Source: Ruminococcus flavefaciens (GTDB lineage Bacteria; Bacillota; Clostridia; Oscillospirales; Ruminococcaceae). From it: 64,000 bases of DNA. Every line of letters starts with the position of its first letter. Positions within the stretch are counted from its first letter, which is position 1. The stretch covers positions 40,398 through 104,397 of the forward strand of contig DFJW01000025.1 in NCBI GenBank assembly GCA_002373775.1, given 5' to 3'. Made by a program: the position numbers and the translations under genes. The notes under the pieces are model-generated. The model saw only the letters and a program-made list of their open reading frames with translations. It made no database searches and was not told where the DNA came from. Below, in pieces: positions 6,849 to 14,985 of this stretch.

Positions 6849-9380
6849 ATGAATAAAGGTATCAGACGCCTGACAGCGTTCATTGCAGGAGTGACAGTTC
6901 TTGTCTCAGGAGCACCGATCGGCATATCTTCGGACAGCAGAGTTGCAACAGTTGCAGAAGCGGCATCCGGCAAACTGCTTGCTTTCCCGGGAGCTGTGGG
7001 CGGAGGAAAATACGCTACCGGAGGACGCGGCGGAGAAGTATACCACGTCACTAATCTCAATGACAGCGGCGAAGGCTCATTCCGTGATGCGGTAAGCAAG
7101 TCCGGAAGAATAGTGGTTTTTGATGTCAGCGGAACTATCGAGCTGAAAAGCAATATCCTCTGCTCAAGCAATGTTACCATTGCCGGACAGACTGCTCCGG
7201 GAGGTTCAGGTATAACGCTGAAAAACTACAAAATGGGCATGAGCGGCGACAATATCATCTGCCGTTACATAAGTTCGCGTCCCGGTCCTTACGCTTCCAC
7301 AAGTTCGGGAAATGACGCATGGGGCGGCGCAAAAGGTTCAGGCTCTATCATCGACCACTGCTCAATGGGCTGGACTACTGATGAACAGTGGGGACTTTAC
7401 TCAAACAACGAGAATTACACCGTGCAGTACTCAGTGCTCGGACCTGCCGATTCGTGGGGCGGTCATAAGAAGGGACTTCACGGGTTCGGAATAATGCTGG
7501 GCAAAGGCAGTCTGTCATTCGACCATAACCTCATAATCCACAACGTATCTCGCAACTTCCGCGGAAAAGTTGTCGGCACAGCGACCGCCGACTTCACTAA
7601 CAATATAATCTACGACTGGGGTTACCAGACCACTTATGGTACTATAGGTCACCTCAACTATGTGAACAATACGCTCAAAGCCGGAAATTCAACTACCGGC
7701 GGCTATCACTGGATGTATGTTGACAGCACGACAAGTCCGCAGAATTTCAAGGTGTACTGCGCCGGAAATCAGCTCATCAACAAGGACGGCTCAATGCACT
7801 CTATCACCTACGATAACTGGGCAGGAGTCACAGTCAAGGAGTCTATCGGCATAACAAAAGATGACCTTTACAGTGCGTCTGCATTCCAGATAAATCAGGA
7901 CGGCGAGAACGTTTCGACAGTTCCCGGCAGTGAGAGCGCAGCTGCATCCTACGATCACGTTATAAGCTTTGCCGGCAACGGAATATCGCCGGACAAGAGG
8001 ACTGCGATCGACCAGCAGTGTGCTTATGAGACCAAAAACGGAACAGGTTCGTGCTCGGGTACTTCTGAATATGATTCCACGGTGACTGACCTTGACAAAT
8101 ACAAGATACAGTGCGGAGTAAGCTATGTTTATCCTTCAGCAGTCACAAAGAAGGAGATAACCGACGCTGACAACGACGGCATGGCAGATGACTGGGAGCT
8201 TGCAAGAGGCCTTGATCCCAGCGATCCCACTGACTATAAAGGCGATTACTGCGGTCAGGGATACATGAACATCGAGTACTACATAAATGATCTAACTGTA
8301 AATTCCTTCCCGGCAGGTGTGGTTGAACTTTCGCCTGAGAATTCCTTCCCGGCAGTCTCTGCTTTTGAGACTATCGAAGCTGAGAGCTATTCAGCAAATG
8401 AGAATGTACGCACAGAGGACACAGCCGGAGGCGGTCAGAACATAGGCTATATAACCAACGGCAGCTGGACCATGTACCGCAAGCTGGATTTTGAGGACGG
8501 CGCAAAGACGTTCAATGCACGTCTGTCAGGAAATGCGGCAGTTATCGAAATCTATACGGATTCAATATCCACACCGCTGGCAAAGATCAACTTCCCCGGT
8601 ACTACCGGATTTTCAGACTATCAGGATTTTTCATTCAACATCCCGACAATAACCGGCACACACAATCTCTATCTGAAATTCACAGGCGGTGAAGGTTACC
8701 TTCTCAACGCCGACAGCTTCGTATTCGGCAAGGAAGCCATACCGCTCAGCGGAAAATATTTCAAGGACGTTCAGGTGACCGATCAGGCGAATCCACTGTC
8801 ATGGAACATAGGCACGAACGCCAAGAGCGGTTCACTTATATTCGGCGACCGCGACTTTACGATAGCAGATCTGCTCTCAGACCTTGAAGGTGCTGAGATA
8901 CTCATGACATCCTGTGATGCCAAGGGAACTACCGGCGATACAGCTTATTTCACAGCCGGCACAGACATGATCCTGTACATCGCTCTGGATAACCGCGTGA
9001 CAGCTGTTCCGGAATGGATGGCTGATTATGAGCAGATAAGAGGTGTACTGACTTCATCAAACAGTGTTACGTTCAACCTCTACAGAAAGACGCTGAAAGC
9101 AGGGGAGAAGGCAACTCTCGGAAGCAACGGACAGACCTACCAGTGTGTGAATTTCTTTGCGCTTGCAGTACCAGCTTCCATAGCACCCGAACTGCTCATC
9201 GGCGATATAAACAGCGACGATCAGGTAGGCGTAGCTGATCTGGTGCTGATAAACAAGCATCTCCTGCGTATTTCACCTCTGGCAGCCGAACAGTATGAGC
9301 GTGCCGATGTGAATGCAGATAAATTAGTTGACATCTTCGATATGGTAGAGCTGAGAAAGCTTGTAGCCAGAGCAACGTAA
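6849..9380 (+). CDS. secreted dockerin-bearing pectate lyase (PL1-type) with CBM6-like module
   Basis: 843 residues. Signal peptide 1 to about 39. The parallel beta-helix lyase at about 42-400 starts AFPGAVGGGKYATGGRGG, with repeated N-N-x-I/V ladder motifs and RGK near 240. A short Ca-binding-like segment DADNDGMADDWE is at about 440-451. A CBM6-type module spans about 505-633 (IEAESYS start, NADSFVF end). An unassigned beta domain spans about 635-775. A C-terminal type I dockerin (about 784-843) has two Ca loops, GDINSDDQVGVADL and ADVNADKLVDIFDM. It should cleave homogalacturonan by beta-elimination and dock onto a cohesin scaffold, though no scaffoldin is in this window. SD AAAGGGGATC precedes the ATG. 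The linker near residues 484-503 carries a duplicated short motif. Confidence 0.92.
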   Translation: MNKGIRRLTAFIAGVTVLVSGAPIGISSDSRVATVAEAASGKLLAFPGAVGGGKYATGGRGGEVYHVTNLNDSGEGSFRDAVSKSGRIVVFDVSGTIELKSNILCSSNVTIAGQTAPGGSGITLKNYKMGMSGDNIICRYISSRPGPYASTSSGNDAWGGAKGSGSIIDHCSMGWTTDEQWGLYSNNENYTVQYSVLGPADSWGGHKKGLHGFGIMLGKGSLSFDHNLIIHNVSRNFRGKVVGTATADFTNNIIYDWGYQTTYGTIGHLNYVNNTLKAGNSTTGGYHWMYVDSTTSPQNFKVYCAGNQLINKDGSMHSITYDNWAGVTVKESIGITKDDLYSASAFQINQDGENVSTVPGSESAAASYDHVISFAGNGISPDKRTAIDQQCAYETKNGTGSCSGTSEYDSTVTDLDKYKIQCGVSYVYPSAVTKKEITDADNDGMADDWELARGLDPSDPTDYKGDYCGQGYMNIEYYINDLTVNSFPAGVVELSPENSFPAVSAFETIEAESYSANENVRTEDTAGGGQNIGYITNGSWTMYRKLDFEDGAKTFNARLSGNAAVIEIYTDSISTPLAKINFPGTTGFSDYQDFSFNIPTITGTHNLYLKFTGGEGYLLNADSFVFGKEAIPLSGKYFKDVQVTDQANPLSWNIGTNAKSGSLIFGDRDFTIADLLSDLEGAEILMTSCDAKGTTGDTAYFTAGTDMILYIALDNRVTAVPEWMADYEQIRGVLTSSNSVTFNLYRKTLKAGEKATLGSNGQTYQCVNFFALAVPASIAPELLIGDINSDDQVGVADLVLINKHLLRISPLAAEQYERADVNADKLVDIFDMVELRKLVARAT

Positions 9381-9390
9381 ACAAACTGAT

Positions 9391-9431
9391 AACACAGGTG
9401 CAGCATTCTGCACTTTCGCTGCACCTGTGTT
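9391..9431 (+). terminator. terminator of the pectate lyase gene
   Basis: A 14-bp perfect stem, AACACAGGTGCAGC (9391-9404) with GCTGCACCTGTGTT (9418-9431), 10 bp after the stop codon. It lacks a strong T-run, so efficiency is uncertain. Confidence 0.65.
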
Positions 9432-9524
9432 ATGTATATCCGGTCATCCGGACAATGTAAGGGACAAATCAGGGATCGAGTCGCACTGTTTATGGGTTAC
9501 AGGGCGGCTTTGTTCTTTACCGGC

Positions 9525-9577
9525 AAAAAAATGCGGTATCGCCGTGCTGCTCATCAGAAGCAAAACGGTGATACCGC
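9525..9577 (-). terminator. terminator of the SCIFF maturase gene
   Basis: Thirteen-base arms at 9533-9545 and 9565-9577 (GCGGTATC-CCGT type) with one mismatch. On the minus strand the hairpin is followed by seven T residues. Confidence 0.8.
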
Positions 9578-9584
9578 GTTATCA

Positions 9585-10955
9585 TTATTGTTCCTGTTCG
9601 CCGAAAATGCGTACAGCTTTTATCATTATCGCACATTCAAGGCGCTTCTTTTCCAGCTGACATGAGATCTTGTGAGCTGTACGTATATCGCCCATGTACT
9701 GATAATTGTTGGCATTACATCCGCCGCTGCAATAGAACTTAGCCCAGCATTTGCGGCAGTCAGGCTTGGTGTAGATATGAGCCTTTGAGAAATCAGCCTT
9801 CATATCCATATTGAACGTACCTTCGTCGATGTTGCCCATTTTGTATTCATCCTTGCCTACGAACTGATGACATGGATAGATGTCGCCGTCGGGAGTGATA
9901 GCGACATAATCGTTGCCGCATCCGCATCCTCTGAGGCGCTTGATAGCGCAGGGGCCCTGGTCGAGGTCGAGCATGAAGTGGAAGAAGTTGAACTTCTTTC
10001 CGGCTTTCTCGTTGTCGAGTATGCGCTGAGCAAGTCTCTCGTATTCCTTGAATACAGCGGGAAGCTCCTTTTCGGTCAGTGCATATTCATCCGAATCGCC
10101 GACAACAGGCTCAATGGAGATCTGGTCGAAACCGGCATCATACAGTGAGAAAACGTCATCGGAGAAGTCGAGGTTCTTCTTGGTGAATGTACCGCGGACG
10201 TAGTACTCTTTATCGCCGCGTCCTGCAACGAGCTGCTTGTACTTGGGAAGGATGATATCGTAGCATCCCTGTCCGTTGGGAAATACGCGGAAGAAGTCAT
10301 TGGTCTCTTTTCTGCCGTCAATGGAGAGTACAACGTTGGACATCTCGCGGTTGATGAAATCTATCTTCTCATCGTCGAGCAGCAGACCGTTCGTAGTGAT
10401 AGTGAAGCGGAACTTCTTATTGAATTCGCCTTCGCGTGAACGAGCGTACTCAACTATCTTCTTTACCACATCGAAGTTCATAAGGGGTTCGCCGCCGAAG
10501 AAGTCCAGTTCAAGAGTGGGACGGTCTCCGGAGTTTTCCAGCAGGAAGTCTATTGCATGCTTGCCAGTCTCAAGGGACATGAGCTTGCGTCCCTTGCCGA
10601 AATCGCCGGTAGAAGCAAAGCAGTACTTGCATCTGAGCTGGCAGTCATGAGCGATATTAAGGCACATAGCCTTTACCGGTGACATAACTGAGCAGTCTGC
10701 ATACTGCTCATAATCGTCCTCGGAGAAAAGTATCTTGTCATTGTAAAGCTCTACTATTTCCTGATAGCAGTCTTCGATATCCTCTTTTGAGTAAGAGCGT
10801 GAAAGCTTTTCGATGACCTTTGCAGGACATTTCTCCTCGAAAGGAGGCTCAACGTTGTCGAGAAGGTCATATGTGAGTTCGTCCACGATATGAACGCCGC
10901 CGCTGTTGACGTCCAGGACTATATTGAAGCCGTTAAGCTTGTATTTATGTATCAT
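9585..10955 (-). CDS. radical SAM/SPASM maturase of the SCIFF peptide
   Basis: 456 residues from the preferred start at 10955; an upstream in-frame ATG at 10967 is an alternative. The N-terminus MIHKYKLNGFNIVLDVNSGGVHIVDEL is typical of the thioether-forming SCIFF maturase family. The SAM cluster motif C105-x3-C109-x2-C112 (CQLRCKYC) opens the barrel. GGEPLMNF follows, and a SPASM region is rich in cysteines (GPCAIKRLRGCGCG, PDCRKCWAKFYCSGGC, ISCQ) for auxiliary Fe-S clusters. Characterised members of this family (CteB type) install Cys-to-Thr thioether bridges in a six-cysteine precursor. That precursor is encoded immediately upstream on the same strand. Confidence 0.93.
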   Translation of the reverse strand: MIHKYKLNGFNIVLDVNSGGVHIVDELTYDLLDNVEPPFEEKCPAKVIEKLSRSYSKEDIEDCYQEIVELYNDKILFSEDDYEQYADCSVMSPVKAMCLNIAHDCQLRCKYCFASTGDFGKGRKLMSLETGKHAIDFLLENSGDRPTLELDFFGGEPLMNFDVVKKIVEYARSREGEFNKKFRFTITTNGLLLDDEKIDFINREMSNVVLSIDGRKETNDFFRVFPNGQGCYDIILPKYKQLVAGRGDKEYYVRGTFTKKNLDFSDDVFSLYDAGFDQISIEPVVGDSDEYALTEKELPAVFKEYERLAQRILDNEKAGKKFNFFHFMLDLDQGPCAIKRLRGCGCGNDYVAITPDGDIYPCHQFVGKDEYKMGNIDEGTFNMDMKADFSKAHIYTKPDCRKCWAKFYCSGGCNANNYQYMGDIRTAHKISCQLEKKRLECAIMIKAVRIFGEQEQ

Positions 10956-10977
10956 ATTTAACACCATACCCTAAATG

Positions 10978-11007
10978 AAAAAATAGAGGCAGCTTAACAC
11001 TGCCTCT
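10978..11007 (-). terminator. attenuating hairpin between SCIFF precursor and maturase
   Basis: Perfect 8-bp stem AGAGGCAG (10985-10992) with CTGCCTCT (11000-11007). On the minus strand it is followed by TATTTTTT. It lies between the precursor stop and the maturase start, so it should let precursor mRNA outnumber maturase mRNA by partial read-through. Confidence 0.65.
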
Positions 11008-11080
11008 TACGATCAAAACCGGGAGACCTGATCTGTGCATCCCGCACAAACAACTCCCAAAGGAACGCATTGTGCGCTGT

Positions 11081-11218
11081 TTATCTCTCGCACTTCTGGT
11101 TAGCTACTGTGCAAGATGTCTTGCAAGCAGACTGACATGAAGCCTGGCACTTACCGCAGCCGCCCTTCTGAGCAGACTTCTTGAGGTTTGCCTTATTGAT
11201 TGTCTGGATGTGCTTCAT
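11081..11218 (-). CDS. SCIFF six-cysteine ribosomal peptide precursor
   Basis: 45 residues. The N-terminal leader is MKHIQTINKANLKKSAQKG. The core has six cysteines at 21, 24, 28, 32, 36 and 43, with Thr/Ser residues between them (for example KTSCT), the pattern of the 'six cysteines in forty-five' family nearly universal in Clostridia. Length matches the family exactly. SD AGGAGGG is 8 nt before the ATG and a consensus promoter lies upstream. The maturase gene follows after an attenuator hairpin. Cys-Thr thioether bridges are expected. The physiological role of SCIFF is not settled. Confidence 0.95.
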   Translation of the reverse strand: MKHIQTINKANLKKSAQKGGCGKCQASCQSACKTSCTVANQKCER

Positions 11219-11272
11219 AATTATTTCCCTCCTGTTGAAAAATAGGTACAAAAGTCCTGTTACTTTGAGTTA

Positions 11273-11301
11273 ATTATAGCATAAAACGTCGGATTTTTCA
11301 A
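11273..11301 (-). promoter_or_regulatory. SCIFF promoter
   Basis: On the minus strand, TTGAAA (11296-11301), a 17-bp spacer and TATAAT (11273-11278), about 55 bp before the start codon. Confidence 0.75.
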
Positions 11302-11416
11302 TAGTTTTTTCTACAAAAGAGAAGTTTGTAGAATTTTAACAGTTTTGATAGTTGAATCATCAGTTTTTTATATGTCGGCGGCTTCCATATAACGTGTACA
11401 TAAAGAAGGAGCTGGT

Positions 11417-13348
11417 TTACTGTTCTTCGTCCAGTTCGATGAGTTTTTCGAAGTCATCATCCATCTGCTGCTTGAGCTGCTCGATCTCGGAGCATTTCTG
11501 CGACATGAGCACATGGTCGCTGTAGACTTCTTCTGAGGCTATCTCTTCAGTCAGCGCCTCTATTTTGGCTTGCAGCTCATCTATCTCCTTTTCAAGACGA
11601 CGCATCTCGTTCTTCCTTGCCGCATCAGCACTGCGCTGCTGTTTGCTGCGGTAAGCTTTGGCGGATTTGTCCTTCGCAGCTTCCGCTGCCTTGGCGAATT
11701 TCTCAGCTTCTGCTATACGCTTCTGCTCGGCCTGTTCTTCGCGGATTACTTCGGTGTATTTCTCGAAGCCGTAATTATGCTCGCGGTAGCCGCCGTCTGT
11801 TAGTTCGATGAGCCTGTCAGCTATCCTGCTCAGGAGATAACGGTCATGGGAGACGAAAATGACAGTGCCCGTGTATTCGCTGAGCGCTTCCTCAATGGCT
11901 TCTTTCGAACTGAGATCAAGGTGGTTGGTAGGCTCGTCGAGGATGAGGACGTTTCCGTGTTCCTGCATCATGATAGCGAAACAGAGTTTAGCGCGTTCAC
12001 CGCCGCTTATGACGCCGGTCTCTTTGAAAACGTTCTCGCCTATGAGCCTTACCTGAGCAAGCAGACTGCGGACTTCAAGCTCAGACATGGAAGGATAGCG
12101 GCTGTGGAGTTCTTCCATTACCGTCAGTTCCTTGTTGAGATTGGTGCTTTCCTGTTCAAAGTATGATATCTTGATATTGCTGTTCCAGCGGACGAGTCCC
12201 TTATGCGGCAGCTGTTCCTGAATTATGCGCAGGAGTGTGGATTTGCCTATGCCGTTATCGCCGATGATGCCGACTTTCTCACCTCTGCGGACCTCAAAGC
12301 TGATGTCATCCACAAGCGTTTTCCGCTGTTCGCCTGAACCTACTGAGATATCCACTCCCTTTACACGCAGTACATCCAGCGGAGGTTCGACAGCGTAGGT
12401 GAAACGTATCTTGGCAGATCTTGTATCATGTACGGGACGCTCGACGCGCTCGATCTTTTCCAGCTGTTTACGGCGGCTCTGTGCCATTTTTGTAGTTGAA
12501 GCACGGACCAGATTCTTAGCGACATAGTCTTCCATTTTGGCTATCTGTTTCTGCTGCTGTTCATATTCGCGTTCACGGCGGATATCGTTTTCCTCACGCT
12601 GACGTATGAACGCGGAGTAGTTTCCGCGGTAGCGTGTGAGAGAACCGCGCTCGATCTCACATATGGACGTACAGAGCCTGTCCAGGAAATAACGGTCGTG
12701 GGATACCACAAGTATAGCGCCGCGGTAATTGCGGAGATAGTCTTCGAGCCACATTATGGTCTTGAAGTCGAGGTGGTTTGTCGGCTCGTCGAGGATGAGC
12801 AGATTCGGTTCTTCGAGGAGCAGGCGTGAGATGCAGAGACGAGTCTTCTCGCCGCCGCTGAATCCGGAAACAGTGCGTTCCAGTTCAGCTTCAGAAAATC
12901 CCATACCGTTTAGTACCATGCGTATCTTAACGTCGGTATTGTAGCCGTCATTTGCTTCGATCCATGATGAGAGCTGCTGGTATTCGTCAGCGGAGGCATC
13001 GCTGCCGTTTTCTATTTCCTTCTCGATCTCGCGGAGACGTTCGATGGCACTGTGGATAGGCGCGAAGACACTGCGCATCTCTTCTATCACCGTGTTCTCG
13101 GAATTGAGTCCGCCCATCTGTTCAAGGTAGCCTATAGTAGTCTTCTGAGCAAGGGAGATGATACCGTCTTTTTCAGTAGCCCTGTCAGGTTCGACTGAGC
13201 CGGTGAGTATCTTCAGCAGGGTGGACTTACCGCAGCCGTTGTTGCCCACGAGACCTATCTTGTCACTTTCATCAATAGTCAGGCTGACATTGTTGAGTAC
13301 AAGGTTCCCGTTGTAGTATTTGGTTATATTATTCAAGCTTGCAAGCAT
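11417..13348 (-). CDS. ABC-F family ATPase (ribosome-associated type)
   Basis: 643 residues. Two ABC domains on one chain and no membrane segments, as in the ABC-F family, whose members act on the ribosome (translation factors or ribosome protection). First Walker A is GNNGCGKS at about 35-42 with signature FSGGEK and Walker B LLILDEPTNHLD. Second Walker A is GDNGIGKS with signature ISGGER and VLILDEPTNHLD. The interdomain linker contains the usual basic helix (RASTTKMAQSRRKQLEK). The C-terminus is a coiled coil rich in Glu/Lys, as in Uup/YdiF types. The start at 13348 has AAAGGAAG 5 nt upstream; the frame stays open to 13441. Housekeeping is more likely than resistance, but sequence alone does not decide. 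Confidence 0.92.
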   Translation of the reverse strand: MLASLNNITKYYNGNLVLNNVSLTIDESDKIGLVGNNGCGKSTLLKILTGSVEPDRATEKDGIISLAQKTTIGYLEQMGGLNSENTVIEEMRSVFAPIHSAIERLREIEKEIENGSDASADEYQQLSSWIEANDGYNTDVKIRMVLNGMGFSEAELERTVSGFSGGEKTRLCISRLLLEEPNLLILDEPTNHLDFKTIMWLEDYLRNYRGAILVVSHDRYFLDRLCTSICEIERGSLTRYRGNYSAFIRQREENDIRREREYEQQQKQIAKMEDYVAKNLVRASTTKMAQSRRKQLEKIERVERPVHDTRSAKIRFTYAVEPPLDVLRVKGVDISVGSGEQRKTLVDDISFEVRRGEKVGIIGDNGIGKSTLLRIIQEQLPHKGLVRWNSNIKISYFEQESTNLNKELTVMEELHSRYPSMSELEVRSLLAQVRLIGENVFKETGVISGGERAKLCFAIMMQEHGNVLILDEPTNHLDLSSKEAIEEALSEYTGTVIFVSHDRYLLSRIADRLIELTDGGYREHNYGFEKYTEVIREEQAEQKRIAEAEKFAKAAEAAKDKSAKAYRSKQQRSADAARKNEMRRLEKEIDELQAKIEALTEEIASEEVYSDHVLMSQKCSEIEQLKQQMDDDFEKLIELDEEQ

Positions 13349-13379
13349 ATTATCTTCCTTTGGCATTTTGATAATATCT

Positions 13380-13408
13380 ATAATACCACAAATCTCTGTA
13401 ATAATCAA
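13380..13408 (-). promoter_or_regulatory. promoter of the ABC-F gene
   Basis: On the minus strand, TTGATT (13403-13408), a 17-bp spacer and TATTAT (13380-13385), about 30 bp upstream of the start codon. Confidence 0.6.
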
Positions 13409-13425
13409 GTCCGCAGAGGCACATA

Positions 13426-13467
13426 TAAAACTAAAATGCACCTCTGACCGAATGTCAGAAGTGCATT
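13426..13467 (-). terminator. terminator after the Trp-rich micropeptide gene
   Basis: Fourteen-base arms AATGCACCTCTGAC (13435-13448) and GTCAGAAGTGCATT (13454-13467), one mismatch, 5-nt loop. It is followed on the minus strand by TTAGTTTTAT. It closes a very short transcription unit starting at the 13598 promoter. Confidence 0.75.
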
Positions 13468-13515
13468 ACTGTGGGGGTGGGATGTTACGAGTATCATTAA
13501 ATGTAAGTTGTGATC

Positions 13516-13563
13516 TTACTGGAAAAGCCACCAGAGCCAGTCAATGAGAATCATTTTTTGCAT
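13516..13563 (-). CDS. 15-residue Trp-rich micropeptide, candidate signal peptide
   Basis: The frame encodes MQKMILIDWLWWLFQ. It has a consensus SD (AGGAGGT) about 10 nt upstream, its own TTGAAA-17-TATAAT promoter with two LytTR-type direct repeats just upstream, and a strong terminator 49 nt after the stop. The peptide has three Trp and one Asp. It has no Cys or Ser for an AgrD-like thiolactone, no Gly-Gly leader and no separate signal sequence. It lies directly downstream of the LytTR regulator/AgrC-like kinase operon. I infer a peptide pheromone or an effector induced by that system. A small membrane-active toxin is the main alternative. I recognise no family. A second in-frame ATG (M4) could also start it. 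Confidence 0.6.
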   Translation of the reverse strand: MQKMILIDWLWWLFQ

Positions 13564-13597
13564 TGCTGTCTTACCTCCTGTCTGAACTTTCAAGTAT

Positions 13598-13626
13598 ATT
13601 ATATAATACTGATACTGAATTTTCAA
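13598..13626 (-). promoter_or_regulatory. micropeptide promoter
   Basis: On the minus strand, TTGAAA (13621-13626), a 17-bp spacer and TATAAT (13598-13603). The expected 5' UTR is about 30 nt, ending at the micropeptide ATG at 13563. Confidence 0.75.
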
Positions 13627-13633
13627 TACATTT

Positions 13634-13668
13634 CCGGTGAACGGTATACATATGCCGGTGAACGGTAT
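13634..13668 (-). promoter_or_regulatory. LytTR-type direct-repeat operator
   Basis: Two identical 14-bp copies (ATACCGTTCACCGG on the minus strand) at 13634-13647 and 13655-13668, offset 21 bp (two helical turns). They end 7 bp upstream of the -35 box. ACCGTTCAC matches 8 of 9 positions of the published AgrA/LytTR half-site style (W-M-M-GTT-N-R-K). Spacing and position are those of an activator site. The right copy lies 4 bp after the kinase stop codon. Confidence 0.7.
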
Positions 13669-13672
13669 CTGT

Positions 13673-14974
13673 TCAGCTTGCGAGGACGTCTTCAGGTATT
13701 ACACCGGGCAGGATGAGTTCGGTGTGGGCAATGCCTGCGCTGTAACTCAGGGAGAACTGACCGCCGATGCGTTCCATGCACTCCTGCACGTTTCTGATGC
13801 CGTATCCGTGAGTGCCTCCGGTTTTGAATGAGATATATCTTTTGCCGTCAGTGACAGGGGCGGAATCGGAAGTGTTGCTTATCTCTATGAAGATGTTCTG
13901 ACCTGAGGTCTTGGCAACGACTTCGATGTATTTGGTACTGCTTTTTTCGGCAGCTTCAAAGGCGTTTTTCAGCACATTGGAGAAGATAGTGCAGAGCGAG
14001 AAGGACGAAAGTTCCAGCTTGTTAGGGATATGTCCGGTCCAGCTGAATGATATATCCGGGAACCTGCATGATATGTCGTTGAGGATCGCATTCACAAGAT
14101 CATTGCCTGTGTCGGTGCCTTTTTTGATCTCACCGAATTCTATTGCCATTTCGGAAAGGTATTTTTCGAATTCGTCGTATTTCCCCGCATGGCAGAAGTT
14201 CTGCATGCAGTAAAGATGACTGCGGAAATCATGTCTGAAAGCCTTGGTCTCTTCGTCCTTTTTCAGGAGCATGAGGTAGTATTCTTCCATCATCGTCAGC
14301 ATGCTGTTCACAGCAGCGTTTTCCTTCTGAAGGCTCTCGTTGTGGGATTTAGTCACTATCAGCAGCGATATGACAGCCACGAATACTCCGCTGCATATAC
14401 CCAGTGCAAGGGCAGCAAGCTTTGAGTATATCACAGCGTTTTCCGAGAATGCGAACATCTGTATGGACGTAAGGTAGAATGTGACTGCCAGTCCGCCCAG
14501 TGCAAAAAGAGCAATATAGCTCTTTGAGAACTGATAAGCCATGCTGCGCCTTTTTTTGTATTTTATCAGTATCGCAGTGAAGATTATGATGAGCGAAGGC
14601 ATGTTGAGAAGCAGGTATGTCGGCGTGTAGTGGTCGATATCACTTGCTTCAAGACCGGCTATGTACATTATGAAGCCGTTGATTATCATATCAAGGATGC
14701 AGATGTATACATAGCAAACGAAAACGAAGAATAAATTCTTTTTCCGCTTTATTATAAGGAACGCATTGAGCATCAGCGTCAGGCTGATGAAGAGTGTGTT
14801 CCCGCCAGTAAGTCCTGCGGCTGCACCTGCACCGATAAGTATCAGAGACGCAGCAGATGTCAGGGCGATATTCTGTAGGGATATGTATTCAGTGCCGAAG
14901 AAGAGCAGTACAAGCGGTATGAGCTTGGCGTATTCGATGATGTAGCTGAGTACATCGTAAAGTATTTCTTTCAT
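13673..14974 (-). CDS. AgrC-like sensor histidine kinase (GHKL ATPase)
   Basis: 433 residues from the ATG at 14974; a GTG at 14983 is the alternative start, and both are weak in SD. About six transmembrane helices fill residues 10-210, then a coiled linker. The phosphoacceptor region is FRHDFRSH with H248. An N-box-like stretch (NVLKNAFEAAEKS) and the G-box GYGIRNVQECMERIGG belong to the HATPase_c_5/GHKL type. This layout is that of peptide-sensing kinases (AgrC, ComD), in which the membrane domain receives the signal. It follows the response regulator gene almost directly, consistent with translational coupling. No AgrB/AgrD accompanies it; the micropeptide gene is immediately downstream. 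Confidence 0.88.
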   Translation of the reverse strand: MKEILYDVLSYIIEYAKLIPLVLLFFGTEYISLQNIALTSAASLILIGAGAAAGLTGGNTLFISLTLMLNAFLIIKRKKNLFFVFVCYVYICILDMIINGFIMYIAGLEASDIDHYTPTYLLLNMPSLIIIFTAILIKYKKRRSMAYQFSKSYIALFALGGLAVTFYLTSIQMFAFSENAVIYSKLAALALGICSGVFVAVISLLIVTKSHNESLQKENAAVNSMLTMMEEYYLMLLKKDEETKAFRHDFRSHLYCMQNFCHAGKYDEFEKYLSEMAIEFGEIKKGTDTGNDLVNAILNDISCRFPDISFSWTGHIPNKLELSSFSLCTIFSNVLKNAFEAAEKSSTKYIEVVAKTSGQNIFIEISNTSDSAPVTDGKRYISFKTGGTHGYGIRNVQECMERIGGQFSLSYSAGIAHTELILPGVIPEDVLAS

Positions 14975-14985
14975 GGCAGTCACCG

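Noticed and set aside
8301..8355. Direct repeat AATTCCTTCCCGGCAG at 8301-8316 and 8340-8355
   Set aside because: In-frame duplication of a short linker motif inside the pectate lyase; not a mobile-element or regulatory repeat.
11417..13348. Antibiotic-resistance (ribosome protection) assignment for the ABC-F gene
   Set aside because: Uup/YdiF-like C-terminal coiled coil and isolated position with a plain promoter; no leader peptide attenuator was seen. A housekeeping role is more likely.
13516..13563. Interpretation of the micropeptide as an AgrD-type cyclic autoinducer
   Set aside because: No Cys or Ser in a suitable position, no amphipathic leader and no AgrB-like gene in the window.
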